From Gracilariopsis chorda (taxonomy: Eukaryota; Rhodophyta; Florideophyceae; Gracilariales; Gracilariaceae), in contig NBIV01000192.1 in assembly GCA_003194525.1 (NCBI GenBank), forward strand, positions 1-64,000: a stretch of DNA of 64,000 bases, given 5' to 3'. The position numbers and the translations under genes are program-made. Numbering within the stretch: the first letter of the stretch is position 1; each line of letters starts with the position of its first letter. This document shows positions 9,258 to 20,706 of this stretch, in pieces. Under the pieces are notes generated by a model. That model saw only the letters and a program-made list of their open reading frames with translations. It was not told the DNA's origin and did no database searches.

Positions 9258-11753
9258 ATGGGAAAACAGCAGCAGCGCGTACGGTACAGTAAGGAGGGCG
9301 ATACGTCGAAGTCTCGCAAAGGAAATGGTGGGAGGCCAAGTGTGGACTCGGAAAGACCCATCGCGGGAAGTTCAAGTGCTGCAGATGCGCGGAAAAGCAA
9401 GAACCGGGGTGTATATGTGAGGAGAGGTCCGCCGCGTTCTGGGTTGCAAACGACGGAGAGGCGACGTGAAACTACCATAGTACAAACGGGGAAGGAAGGT
9501 GAAAAGCAGGAAGGAGCTACCTCAACTATGACCGACCGTACGGTGAGTGAAGTCGTAAGGAGGAAGAAGGAAAGACAGCCGAGAGGTCCAGTTACTGGTA
9601 ATGGTGCCGTTCACACCGTTGTTTTGGTAGAAAGTGAGGAAGAGGAAGAAGGAGAAACCGAAAGAGAACCGAAGAGGCGAAGGTCTAGTGGCAGTTACGG
9701 GGGTGTTGTCGAGGAGAGACGTAAAGGGAAGGCAGCCGAACAGTGTTTAGAGAGGAATGAGGAGCAGGGCAGCACTCTTGCCTCAAAGGAACACGTGAGT
9801 GAGACACCGCAAAACGAAGTACACCAAGGTACGGGGGGAATTGGGGAACGAAAGAAGGGTCCCGTTCGTTTTCAAGCTGCAGTACGACGTGGGAGCGGGG
9901 AGGGACGTGAAGGGAAGGAGAATACGAAGCAATCAGCCGTTGTTTGCGGAAATGGAGGCCGAACCCGCAGAGTCCCGGCACGCAGAACAACGCAAGGGTC
10001 CTCTTCCCGGCTCAATCGGGATAATTCTAATAAGAGTGTCGAATATGGATACACTGACAAAGCTATACGAAGGGAGTCGATACAGTGCACGAGGGTAGGT
10101 GGTGGTGGGAAGGGAGATCGGATCAGGGAGAAGAAAAGATATGAGGAGGAGAAGGATGAAGATGGAATTGAGCCGTTGAAGGAAGTCGGACATAAGAGAA
10201 CGGAGCATGGAGAGGCAAAGTTTATGGGACGGAATCAGCTGTTGACAAAGCTTGGAGAGCTGAAGGGGGAACTAAGAAAAGCAAGAGATGACAACACTAG
10301 CCTCCAACTAAGCTTGAACCTGGCAAACAGGGAGATGAAGAGGCTAGAAGATGAACTTACGAAGAAAGAGATGCTGCTGACGTCATTACGAGAGAGTATT
10401 ACTGGTCGGACAAGAAAACGGAATGGTGAAGACATCAAGAGTGGTCGGAAACGGTACGAAATCGAAGTTGATATACGTTTCATTGGAGTAGCCTCGAGAG
10501 TTTATGAGAAGATATTGGTATATGCGAAGCAAGAGACCAGTTAGTTGTGCCTCGGAAGGAGAGTTTCCGGGCGAAACTGTTCGAACAGGGCTGAAGAGGT
10601 GGGACCGGGGAGGAAGCACAGTGTTCTGATTATAGACGAGAAGGAGATGGTGCCTTTGGATCCTATGGAGCTGGCGCTAGGAAGAAAGTCGTGGGGGCCA
10701 AAGTCCTCCACTCCGTCTTTTCAAGGAGGAAGTGATGAGATGTTGTTGCATGTGGTGCGGATGGAGCTGGAGAAACCGATTTGGAGAAGGTTGGAATCCA
10801 TGGGGATTAAGGTTGACTGCGAAGAAGAGTTGAGGAGGGATCTGTGTTTGAGGAGGCGCATGAAACAGGCTCTTAGTGATACTGTCGGGTTGCGGAAAAG
10901 GAATGCGAGGGATAGGTTATTCTTTGGTCTGGAAAACACTCTACTTGCTAGGAAACCGTGGAAGGAGGATGATGAAGAGGTGGCTGTGGCGTATGAAGAG
11001 CAGATGAAGGAGGCGGAAGAGAAGTTGTTGCCGAAAGATGAGAGGGGAGCTCCGATCTTATGTGCGTTGAGGTTGTCTGGTTTAGACAGAATATGTTTCT
11101 CTGGTTATGACGTGACTTCGACAAAGTATGGAGACGAACCAGATGACTTGTACTTCAAGAACGGATTGAGTGTGGAGGTCTTGAGGGAATTTATGGGGTA
11201 CGACGCGGAGCGACCGTGCAGGGAACTGGAGAAGAGCTATGTAGATGGAAGTATGATGCATTTGGCGCGATTGGATGCGTGGATTGCTTCTGTGGTAGAG
11301 GCATTGAAAGAATATGTGGGGAGAGGAGGGAAGCGGCAAATGCTGTTTTCGAAATTGTATGCAAAGTATCTCCCGCTTGCTGTGGAGGATATCCTACTGA
11401 CTGCGAGAAGGAAGATCGAACGGAAGTACGGGAAGGAGCTTGTGAACTATGGTGTGAAAGCTGAAGATCAGACTGAAGTGGTAGGGAATGAGGAACGTGA
11501 GGGGACCGTTGCGTGTTGGATGCCGTCGAACCAAATGATGTATCTGTGTGTCCAGTACGAGGTGTTTTTGGATGAAATGACTATGTACCTTGGTAATGTA
11601 TATGATTGCTACGTAGGCCGTTGCATGCCTGAAGCACGGGAGTTTAAGGAGTTGGTAGCCGTTGAGGAAGAAATGTTGGACCCCAGAGAGGAAGGGGAGG
11701 GGAAGGAAGACGCAGATGACGGTGGGCGTGGAGAAGAGATGGCGGAGGAATGA
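9258..11753 (+). CDS. Unknown cargo protein with coiled coil, interrupted by one in-frame TAG
   Basis: Family not recognised. ATG at 9,258 (MGKQQQRV); an in-frame ATG at 9,183 is possible. Residues ~1-300 are rich in Arg, Lys, Glu and Gly and probably disordered (EEEEEGETEREPKRRRSSG). A leucine-heptad coiled coil follows at 10,225-10,395 (LGELKGELRKARDD, LEDELTKKEMLLTSLRES). TAG at 10,542-10,544 interrupts, and the same frame continues without another stop to 11,753. The second half looks globular (LSGLDRICFSGYDVTS, WMPSNQMMYLCVQYEVFLDE) and ends in an acidic tail. It is convergent with the transposase, 53 bp away. The TAG may be a mutation, an error or read-through; a DNA-binding or scaffold role is conceivable but unsupported. 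Confidence 0.5.
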
Positions 11754-11806
11754 GAAGTGTAAGAAGTTCATTGCTAGAGTTAGCGGGTCTGTGTTTCTAA
11801 ATTTGA

Positions 11807-14800
11807 TTACCTTGCGGTGGAATAAGCTCTTGCTCGTGGGTCGCGGAAGAATCTGTTCATATAGAACCGATGTTGTTGCCATGGAAGGGGTGGAAAGAAA
11901 GGTCGTGCTGGGTAGTTCTGGCGAACAAGATGCACGGAACTTTTGATGGCGGAGAAAGGAACAAGACCGAACCAACGTGCGGCATTGGGGCTAGGATTCG
12001 AGGTTCCGTGAAGAGCGGGGAGAATAGTATGGTCATGTTCATCGTCTGTCGCCCAACGGAGGGTGATGCAGCTAAGAGTTTCATCCACGTGATCAAGAGG
12101 ATCTGTGAGTTCGAAGAAGCGGACGAAAGCATATTCGCGTTCACCTGGCTCATGGTCTTTTACGCGGAAGCGGAGAAGGGCAAGAAGCTTACATACCCAA
12201 GCCGTGGGGACCTTGCAGTTGGGTGGTGGAGTGCTTGAGACGAGAATATGAGAGAATTTTGGAAGTTTTGAAGGACCCAAGCTGGTGGTGGCAAAGATGC
12301 GCTGGAGAACAGGGGCCGATGGTTCTCTGAACCGGACGCATTTGAACGTTCTGTCGACGTCTTGCAAGGAAGGGGTGAAACCGCTGCGGATGAAGGCGGA
12401 GTTGACGACGGAGAATTTGAGAGAAGAGAGGGAGGGTGAAGAAGGGGAAAGTCCAAGCGCTTCGAGGCATATATTGTGAAACGGTGAGATTGCGTCTCGT
12501 GAGATTGTGGTGATGAACGATATGGTGGAAGAGGTGAAGATGTTTGAGAGAGAGGCATTGGAGCAGTTTGGGTTCGCTCGAAGGTACTTTTCTGCGGTGA
12601 TTATATCCCGAAAGAGAATGGTGGTATAGTCGCGAACCATGGAATGTCTTCGAGCTGGGAGTATGTGGGAGTTTGAGGAGGAGGAAAGGCGGTGGGGGAT
12701 GGCAGTTGAGTTTCGAATGCCTTCTGTGAGTTGAATTGCGTCGATTGTTTCTCTGTGAGCGGTTGAAGATCTTCAGGATGTGCGCCGATAATGGTTTTTG
12801 AAGAGTAGGTGTGCGTGTTCGTAGATGCCAGCGTCAGTGAAATGGAGACCTCCGTATAGTTTGATGTCGGCGACGATGTGATCGAGAAGGTGGAATTTGA
12901 GCGTTCCGAAGTGAGAAGCCTGGAAAGGGCCGAGGATGGAGACGAAGAGATGCTTGAAGTGCTTGATGAGTTCTTGGAGGGAACGAAGTTGTGGGTGTGT
13001 CCATTCTGAGGTGGTGTTGTAGTGGAGTGCGGTAGTGAAGAGGTAGGCGTATGTCCTGAAGATGGATGTGATGGGTGCTGTGTCAACTTCGTTGCAGCAA
13101 CGATCGAAGAAGGCGCCTACGAAGGGAAACAACATGTCGACTGCGCCGTAATCTTTTGCCTGGAGCGTGCCTTTGATGCCGTCCGGGGTGAAGAAGCCGT
13201 TGAGGGATTTGCCCTTCTCTGCGGTGGAAGAGTCAATGTGAAGTCCCGGTGCGGAGAAGTTGACTTCGATATCTGCAAGGATGTTGTTTGCATGGGTGAG
13301 AAGGGTGCTTCCAATGGATTTGAATGATCTCGAGGAGGAGCCAACAGTGATGAAGAGATTGTCGGACTTCAGGCGTTCGATGGTTGCGAGTTTGACGAGT
13401 TTGGTGGTACCGAGGTGGACATTGTGAAGGGGTTCGAAGGAGAATATGGAGTATGGGGTGAGAAGTGGGGAAATGTTGAGGAGGGGGTAAGATTCGAAGA
13501 AGGAGTGGTAGGGGGAGAGGGAGTTTGTGTGCAGGAGAGATGCTGCTTGATCTCTGAGAGTCCTTGCGACGCGCGGTCTGCGTTGTATTTCGGCGTTATT
13601 TGCATCCTTGAGAAGGGCGTCGTGTGAGGATCTTGTTTGGAGGGTGTGGGAAGCGGTTCGAGGGGTTAGGGAGCTGAAGTGGAGGCTGAGGTCGGAGCGG
13701 GGGACGAGACATCTATGGCAGGGCTTCAACGGTTTTGTGCCGTGGAGGACAGCGAGGATGTCTTTCGCTTCGGGGATGTCTTCAGCATAGTTTGCGATGA
13801 CTGGGAGGCACTGCCGGATGACTTGGTCTTCATCCCGGAAAGGAAATCCTTTGAGGGCAACAGCTGCGAGGGGCTCGAGGATGGTTTTCAGAGCTTCTTC
13901 AATGAGTTCCATTCGGGTGGTACGGGTGATGGCGGAGGAAAGCGAGCGGTCTTCGAGGGAATCCTCGTCGGATGGGGAGGAAGGGGCTTTGAAGGACGTG
14001 GGGAAGTAGCCGAGTAGGGTGTAGTTACGGGATATGCAATGGCGGCGGAAGGAGTCTGAAAAGATGAGGAGGGTGATGTGGAGAGGGTAGGAGGTGATAG
14101 AGGAGTTCTTGAGCGAGTTGGAAGACTTGTCTGAGTAAAGCTGTACGAAGCCGATGAACGATTCAATGCCAGTGATGTTGGAGTTGTGCCAAATAACATC
14201 TGGGTCTTGAGAATGTAGGATGTGGTGCTTGACGTCCTTGTAGACGCATGTACCGACTTTTGAAGCCATGGGGTGAGCGTGTGCGAGGGTGCCGTCTGAC
14301 GCGCACTGTCTTACTGGTTGGAAGAAGGTGTTTGCCCGAGAAGCGTAGCGGAGTTGTTTGAGGAGGACATCAACGGTGTTTTTCAGGTAGAGAGTTGTGG
14401 TGATGTTTGAGGGCTTGTGACGAATAGTTCTGGATTCGAAGCCGATAGAGCCGACGGTGTCCTCGAAGAGCTTTGCATGGAGTTCAAGGCAGTGGGAGAC
14501 AGACGTTATTTGTTGGATGAGTGCCTGGGAGTAATCCGGGTCTTTGAGGATGTTGATGAGTTCGTCTGCTTTGCGTTTGCCGAGCTTGGTGGCGATGGAA
14601 GCGATGTAGGAGACAATAGGGTGGAGGTTGGCAGGTGCGGGGGTGCTGGAAGCAGGTGTGTTGCGAGGGGAGGAGAGAGAGGAGTGGAGAAGTTGGACAG
14701 CGTCTGCGGAGCGAAGGACTTGAGCGAGCTGGCTGGAATGGTATTCATTGTCTTCTGCGAGCGGAACGTTGTCAGAGGGGCGGTTTGAGATGCGAACGGA

Positions 14801-14983
14801 GCGGGACTCTGCGGTCCGAATGCGTGGTCGTTTGGTGCGGGGTGGGAGCTGGGTGCCGTTCTTGGGAATGGTGGCGAGGAAGGGGTTGGGGATGTGGCGG
14901 AAGCGACAACGGCGCTGGTGTTGGACAAAGGAGGCGTGGAGTTTTGTCTAGAAGGAGCACCTGTGGAAGCCACAAGGCTGCAT
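11807..14983 (-). pseudogene. Plavaka-type transposase, full length with two in-frame stops
   Basis: Homologue of the transposase at 21,246-24,230 along its whole length. The start is set at 14,983 because MQPCGFHRCSF lines up with the zinc finger at the start of that copy; VQHQRRC completes the finger. Shared core blocks are LYSDKSSNSLKNSS, YPLHITLLIFSDSFRRHC, LLGYFPTSFK, then AEDIPEAKDILAVLHGTKP, CHRCLVPRSDL, FEPLHNVHLGTTKL and TLKFHLLDHIVADI. Family knowledge: a YPV-like strand, an RRK-like basic site, GYLPT and a Cys pair mark Plavaka transposases known from fungi. TAG at 14,948-14,950 and TGA at about 12,773-12,775 interrupt one otherwise open frame of some 1,059 codons. The C-terminus extends ~85 residues beyond the element B copy. 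Confidence 0.8.
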
Positions 14984-15169
14984 GGTGCAGAGGAGAAGGA
15001 TGTAAGTCTGTGGGAGATGAGAAAGACGTGGGAGGCGGTCCAGGAGAATATACGACTGCTCAGGAGCAGCAATCAGGTCGCATTGTGATGCGCCAAAGAG
15101 GTGCGTGGCAGACACGGCAGGCATGGCAGGTGTGTGGACGGGAAAGTGGTTTGGAATGAAAACATTCAA

Positions 15170-16400
15170 AGTTGTTAAATGTTTTAAGCGACGGCGAGGA
15201 CTTGATTATTTCGCATGAAGAGGTTGGGGACATGTGTAGACGAGGGTGTAGATCAGTGTGATCTTCGGAGCGTGTGATTTCCTGGACGCTGGATGTGGCG
15301 GAACGTCCCGCTCGTGCTTGCAGGTTCGTGAAGTGCAATTGAGTACGTCTCGTTTTTTCGTGTGTTGACATGTGCTGACTCTTGCTACGCTTTCTATGTT
15401 GATGCGGGAGAGGGAGCAACGGCAGTGGTTTGAGATGAAGCTAGGGGCTTGGAAGACTGCGAGGAACAGGTGAGTTTGCTATGCTGTTCACTTTTCAATC
15501 TGGACGAGGACCTGACATGTTTTGTTTCTTGATACGGAGCTATATGAATGAAAGGGGGTGGATCGGGTGAGCAGAAGTGGTTGCTACAAGGTGAGTTAGA
15601 CTGCCAATGTTATCTGGTAAAGACTACGCACGGAGATCTGACAAGAGTTTGTTGCTGTCGTGACGCGTTGTGGATGCGGTGATAGGTGAGAGCGAATGAA
15701 TGGCGAGCATAGAGGTGAGTGCAGTTGTTTTTTAGTTTTGCTTCGTTCTTGGATGGAGATCTGACAAGTTTCTGTTTGTCAGCGTGAAGGGAGAGACATG
15801 AGGGAATGGGTGCGAAGAACTGGTTGCTACAAGGTGAGTTTCATTGAGAATGTTTTCTGGGACTGGCTACCTACAGAGATCTGACATGTTCTTGTTTATT
15901 GATGCGAAGCGAGGGAGATGGGAAATGGGTTCGAAGAAGTGGTGGTTGCAAGGTGAGTTTAAGTGCTAATGTTATCTGGTATTGGCTATGTACGGAGAAC
16001 TGACAAATTTTTGGTTTCTGCTGCGAAGCGTTGTGGATACCGTACTAGGTGATAAGGAGTGGGTGTTTTTCTTAGAGGGGAGTGCGGTGGCGAAGTTATT
16101 TTGGATTCTTTATTTGATGGAGATCTGACATTTGTTTGTTTATTGATGCGAATGTGCGAGAGAGAAGTTGCAGATTGGATGAGGTTTGATGGTTTCTAAC
16201 GAGTTTTTGATTGTGTTTGCTTATTTGTATCTTCTGCAGGTGCGAATGGGGAGGTCAAAGGGAGACGGTGCAGCGAGGGGGGATGAGCAGAGGTTTGGAT
16301 GAGGTACCTGTGTTCAACACAAGTTGTGTTATTGGAGGCGTCGTGATGAAAGGAGGGAGCGCATTCTAACTTGTTTCTTTGTGGTTTCGTTTTGTGACGG
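15170..16400. other. Non-coding 5' flank of transposase A with tandem repeats
   Basis: No supported gene. The transposase copy in element B sits only ~0.57 kb from its terminal repeat, against ~1.95 kb here; the extra length is the tandem array at 15,450-16,200 plus the foldback element at 16,401-16,550. Confidence 0.5.
15450..16200 (+). repeat. Degenerate ~120-bp tandem repeat, intron-like units, six copies
   Basis: Two cores recur in step. GGTGAGT, the 5' splice-site consensus, occurs near 15,470, 15,590, 15,711, 15,833 and 15,952. GGAGATCTGACA or a close variant, containing the branch-point-like CTGAC, occurs near 15,510, 15,637, 15,760, 15,880, 15,996 and 16,122. Each CTGAC is followed by a T-rich run ending in AG. 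Units are 116-126 bp, and between them lie ~50-bp exon-like pieces such as GAACTGGTTGCTACAAG. They read as repeated short introns on the plus strand, antisense to the transposase. A plain satellite that happens to contain splice-like words is the alternative. Confidence 0.55.
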
Positions 16401-16550
16401 GTACAGGCCTCGCCTCACCGTCTATCGTTGAATAGAGGCCGTTTTTGTTACCGTTTTCGATTTGTTCTAGGCGCACTACGCCTGGAGCAAAATGTAACGA
16501 CAATGAAAGCGGTTTCTATTCCACGATAGACGGTGAGGGGAGGCCTGTAC
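16401..16550. repeat. 150-bp foldback (MITE-like) element
   Basis: The ends GTACAGGCCTCGCCTCACCG and, on the opposite strand, GTACAGGCCTCCCCTCACCG are inverted repeats, and the pairing continues inwards through TCTATCGT..GAATAGA to a small loop round 16,475. No clear target duplication was seen in the flanks. Confidence 0.75.
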
Positions 16551-16689
16551 TGGCGTAGTATAGATTCAAGATTACATCCATCAGAAGAGGTAAAAGTGAA
16601 TGAGTACCGCATCCGAAACGTCCATGTCTGCTAGATTTCATCGCCGATGGTGAATGATCTGGCACTAGATGACAAACATTCCCCCCTTC

Positions 16690-16933
16690 AATTTTCGTAG
16701 TATTTATGCTCTAGTATGAATGAGAACTGAACGATAGACTGCTAGTTTCTTACTGCTAGTATGAATGTTGCTAGTTTTATCACATTCACCTCTGCATTCA
16801 TTTGAGCTAGTATTTTGTGCTAGATATACTAGCACAAAAATTCTGAGATTTTTTTGAATGCCCACCATAGACTTTCTAGCACCCCCCAACTAGAAAAACC
16901 AGCACTCAAACTAGCATTCCGAAAACACAGACG
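16690..16933. repeat. Right terminal inverted repeat and subterminal GCTAG repeats of element A
   Basis: The 28-bp terminal repeat at 16,906-16,933 matches 20,679-20,706 inverted with one visible difference. The 215 bp inside it contain about ten CTAG words, mostly GCTAGT or its reverse. Subterminal clusters of short motifs are typical transposase-binding regions in CACTA-like elements. Confidence 0.75.
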
Positions 16934-16943
16934 GTGCATCTAC

Positions 16944-17460
16944 TTATAGCTCAGTACTTATTAGCACCCCCTTCCTATCCATAATAGCAAGGAGCCTTCT
17001 CGGTATAGACCTGTACATCTGTTGAAGGAAATTTCCGGCTATGTCGTCCCATACAGCAATGATAGCGTCCTTCAGCGTTACATTAGTGTACTGCTTTCTA
17101 CCTGCATAAACACGCCTAGCCATAAATCTCCATAAATTTTCAAAAAGGTTCAAATCCGGGGACTTTGCATGTCACGGTAGAACGCGTATATTTTTGGAAC
17201 GCATCCAGTTCTTCGTGTATATAGAAGTATGTGTGGACGCCTTATCCTGTTGAAAGTGCCAAGTCCGTTCCTCGTCGAAGACAACACCTATTCATGGTAG
17301 TAAATCAAACTCTAGTCCCTCACAGTACTTTGTAGAATTCTGATTTCAAGGAATAGAAATCAAAAGACAGACTCCATAGAAATATATTGCTCCCCGTATC
17401 ATAACCGAAGCTCCTCCATTTTGACGCTTAGAAAATCTTTGAGGTTCCCTCCGAAGATCA
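16944..17460 (-). pseudogene. Tc1/mariner-type transposase relic
   Basis: The minus strand reads WHFQQDKASTH (second catalytic Asp block, near 17,240), then after one stop KSPDLNLFENLWRFM (the DLNxxENLW block, near 17,130) and a C-terminus RSIPRRLLAIMDRKG. These are hallmarks of Tc1/mariner (IS630 superfamily) DDE/DDD transposases that cut and paste at TA sites. Only the C-terminal half is recognisable, with stops upstream, so it is inactive. The right end of element A lies ~10 bp from its 3' end, which suggests that element A landed in or beside this older transposon. Confidence 0.75.
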
Positions 17461-17519
17461 TGCCAATAGCATGCATATCTATCCGGAGCTTCTAAAATAA
17501 ACTTCTTTTAATCGCTTAG

Positions 17520-18065
17520 TGTGGTATAACCGAACACGGTCAATGACAAAATGGGTAGTTCGTGTGGACCTCGGCTGTACAGAGCCCCGGGTGGGCTCGA
17601 CCGGGAAGGGGAAAAGAGGGCTACTGGTAGGGTCTGTGGCCACACCAACCACTAGAGGTGCAAGATGGTCTGCTAGTTGTACGTACAGGCGTGGTAGTCG
17701 CTAGGTATCGTGACTGGCGGACTAGTAATAACTGATAAGATCTTGGACAACCGAAAAGGTTGACTGCAAAAACCAGTTGGTATTGCAATTATCCAAGAGA
17801 AGCGTACCGTCTACCTTGAAGGGAGAGGAGGCTGACGCTCACCTTAAGGTTTGGCGAGCTCGACTCCCCGTGGACATGGCACGCTAGGTGTGCCACGTCT
17901 GAGGTACACCCTAGTAGTGCATCTCAGTACTGTAGTTCACAGTTAGAACTATTTCTTAAAATTAAATTTAAATATTAGGACATACCGACCTGGTCCAATC
18001 AACCACGTGGCAGACCGAACTGGTATTTTGCACACCACTTTGGCACAAAAACCCACTATACGACA
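17520..18065 (-). repeat. 3' LTR of element I
   Basis: Starts TGTGGTATAACCGAACACGG and ends ACCCACTATACGACA; the same sequence recurs at 32,080-32,236 plus 44,742-45,129. It is followed by GACCCCCCTCTTAC, the complement of a polypurine tract. Confidence 0.85.
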
Positions 18066-18309
18066 GACCCCCCTCTTACATTTAGCCACGACCCCGTGGG
18101 TGCCAGTTCAGTCCCTAATGTGTTGTTCTGTAACGATTTGCACCCATTAGTCAGTACCCAGGCGGTGCTTGAGCACCGGTCTTAGTGCTTTCCACGTCAG
18201 CATCGACCGAAGTAACCAACTTGGTTTTGTATTCCTCCCCCTGCATCCTGCATCTTTTTCTGTTCAGTCAATTTCCTCTCCGTCGTATCACCGTGTGGGT
18301 CTCTTTCGC
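18066..18309. other. Short non-coding gap between LTR and integrase of element I
   Basis: Contains the polypurine-tract complement at its left edge; no antisense gene like those of elements II and III is visible. Confidence 0.4.
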
Positions 18310-20676
18310 TCACCACGCCCTTTCTTGCCTCCTTCTTCGTGCCGCGTGGGACCAACTAGTTTGGTGTTCCTCCACGTAATTTTGGGGTCTTTCCAAGAGG
18401 GTCTTATTGTACCGTTCCACTTTATCATTGGTCTTGGGGTGGTAAGCGGTAGTGAAGTCGTGTTTCAAACGAAACATGGTACAGCCGACTTGGAAGAACT
18501 TCGATGCAAGGTTCCAACGGTTATCAGTAAGCAAGTAGAGTGTAGCACTATAGGGGTATACTCAGGTGTTCAGGAACGCCTTGGCCAACATGGTCGACTT
18601 TGTATCCCTCAGAGGTATCGCGTGGCTCAACTTCGAAAAACTATCGGTGATTACAAATACGTATTTATAACCCTTGTCGGTATTCGACAGCGGCCCTAAC
18701 AGGTCGATGGCAATAACTTCCAACGGGCGCGCTGCGGGGAAACTCTTCAGGTACATCCTGTGCTTTTGTAAACCACTTCTGGTCCTCAAGCATGATGCGC
18801 ACTTACCTACGAAGGTATATATATCTTGGGCCATATGGGGCCAAAAACATTTCTGTTCAGAGTATAGTATAACCGAGTGGCTCCTGGATGACCTGCACGG
18901 CGAGAGTAATGCAAGAGATGCAAAATACTGGATCGTAGGGATTCTGGAACGACCTTTTGGATGGACCCATCCAGGGGTGATCGTCTCACCAAATAACCAT
19001 TATGGTCGATTTAGAATTGTGATCCAGATGTTCCGATGTGGTCTGACAAGCTTTTGCAGTACTTTTCCTTGGCTTGACCTTCTAGGAATTCCTCTCCAGT
19101 CATTGGATCGTCCATTTGGTCATCCTGGTCAGCGACCAAATTGGTAACGCTCCCCCTGAGGGTTCCATTTCCGTATCTACAAATATACCTGTGAAGGTTT
19201 CATCACCCATTGGTCTGCTACTACAGATGCTGAAACAGAGTATTTCGTCCTCAACCTCTTCAGTCTCTAAACCATTGGTGTTAAGGCCCGATAGAGCGCC
19301 AGCCACGTTGTGATTTGTACCTGGACGGTACTGGACATCGTATTCAAATTCCATTAGGAGGAGTCTCCATCATGCTAGCCGTCCAGAGGCGTCCGACAGC
19401 CCGAGTATCCACTTAAGAGCATTTTCATCTGTACTTAGGGTATACTTAACACCATATAGGTGCGGGCAAGCCATGAGCATGCTCCACACTACTGCGAGGC
19501 ACTCCTTCTCGGTCACGGTGTACTTTGGATCTGTCTACGACAGTGCTTTATACCAATAATCAATTGGTAACTTATCCCCGTTCTCTTGCTTCTGCATGAG
19601 GTAGCAACCAATTTGGGCGTCCAAAGCATCGGTATTGAGGGTATAGGGTAGACCACTTTTGGGTAACGCCAAAATTAGTGGATGGAGAAGGACAGCTTCC
19701 AGCTGTTGGAAGCCTTCCAATTCTTCGACCTTTAGGTAATCGAAACGATCTGGTTGACCTTTCATGAATCTTCGGTTCAGGGGTGTCGCTATTTTGAGAA
19801 AACCCTTGATAAAACTACGGTACACATTTCTAAGACCTATAAAAGAACGGATATTCTTCTTGGAGATAGGAATACGTGCCTCCTGTACCGCATGGATATT
19901 GCACTTGGTGAAATCCAACATTCCAGGGCGTATAGTATGTCCCAAATATTCCACATTTTGGTCAAAAAAGGTGCATTTACTCAGTTTTTGGGAAACGCCC
20001 GCCTTCATCAGGAGTCTCAGCACTGTACCAACATGGTCAAATTGTTCTTCTACCGGTCGAGAGTAGATGCTTTTGTCATCCAAGTATACCAAAGGGGTGG
20101 TCCATTTAACCTTAGATAGGATAATGTCCAGCGCTCGCTGGAACGAGGCTGGCGTACTCTTCAGACCAAATGGTATTCAGAGGAACCTGGATAGGCCAGC
20201 TTGACAGGTAAAAGCGGTATCGTCTCTGTCTTCTTCGGGTATTTCCTTTTGTCAATATCCAATGTGTTAAACATTTTCGCATCCCCTATGGTATCAATGC
20301 ACTCGTCTATTCGTGGTATTGGGTGTGAATCCAGCACCGTAACTGCATTTAATTTTTGATAGTCTACACAGAACCACATACGGAGATCACCTCTTTTATG
20401 GACAAGGACTACTGGGCTCGCCCACTCCGCATTTGCAGGTTCGATCACCCCCTCAAGGAGCATGCAATCTACCTTCTGTGGCTCCACCCCACGGGCCTTG
20501 GGATTAGCTTGGCAGGATTGTTGGTGAATAGGCCTCGCATTGAGTACGAGATCGATCCGGTGCTTGGTGGCCTTGATAAATCCGAGTGGCCCGACCACAT
20601 GGAGCTATACCGATCTACCAGATCGAGAACCTTACCTCTAAGGGTCTCATCTTCGATACCAATATGGACTTCTTCC
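18310..20676 (-). pseudogene. Element I pol, 3' part: reverse transcriptase, RNase H, integrase (degenerate)
   Basis: Minus-strand fragments in sequence order: RT (20,598-20,161, EWASPVVLVHKRGDLRMWF and YPIPR-like SHPIPRIDE; 20,092-19,535 with MVYLDDKSIYS, the YxDD box, and QNVEYLGHTIRPG); RNase H remnant (19,354-19,100, EYDVQYRPGTNHNVAGALSG); integrase zinc-binding part (18,992-18,807, ILHLLHYSRRAGHPGATRLY), catalytic core (18,834-18,562, EVIAIDLLGPLSNTDKGYK) and C-terminal piece (18,534-18,310, YHPKTNDKVERYNKTL). Many stops and frame changes make it inactive. The frame continues across the element B insertion to 28,534. Confidence 0.85.
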
Positions 20677-20678
20677 TT

Positions 20679-20706
20679 CGTCGGTGTTTTCGGAATGCTA
20701 GTTTGA
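20679..20706 (+). repeat. Left terminal inverted repeat of element B
   Basis: 28 bp beginning CGTCGGTGTTTTCGG and ending ATGCTAGTTTGA; pairs with 28,509-28,531 and matches the right terminus of element A (16,906-16,933) in inverse. Confidence 0.85.

Larger units (their letters stand above)
1..16933. mobile_element. Large Plavaka-type transposon with cargo genes (element A), left end outside window
   Basis: Seen: a 28-bp right terminal repeat at 16,906-16,933 matches in inverted orientation the left terminus of the fully bounded element B at 20,679. A Plavaka-type transposase gene (11,807-14,983, minus) lies inside. Two flanking cargo genes (62-574 and 3,949-4,689) have homologues inside element B. 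No matching left terminal repeat is visible before base 1, so the element would be over 17 kb. Inference: the genes between these markers (2OG dioxygenase, DNA methyltransferase, SET protein, the 9,258 gene) belong to the same element. Alternative: two or more elements abut here. Confidence 0.6.

Noticed and set aside
14506..15072. 188-residue Ser/Pro-rich open frame, minus strand
   Set aside because: It is an out-of-frame shadow of the N-terminal part of transposase A; the neighbouring frame carries the zinc finger and aligns with copy B.
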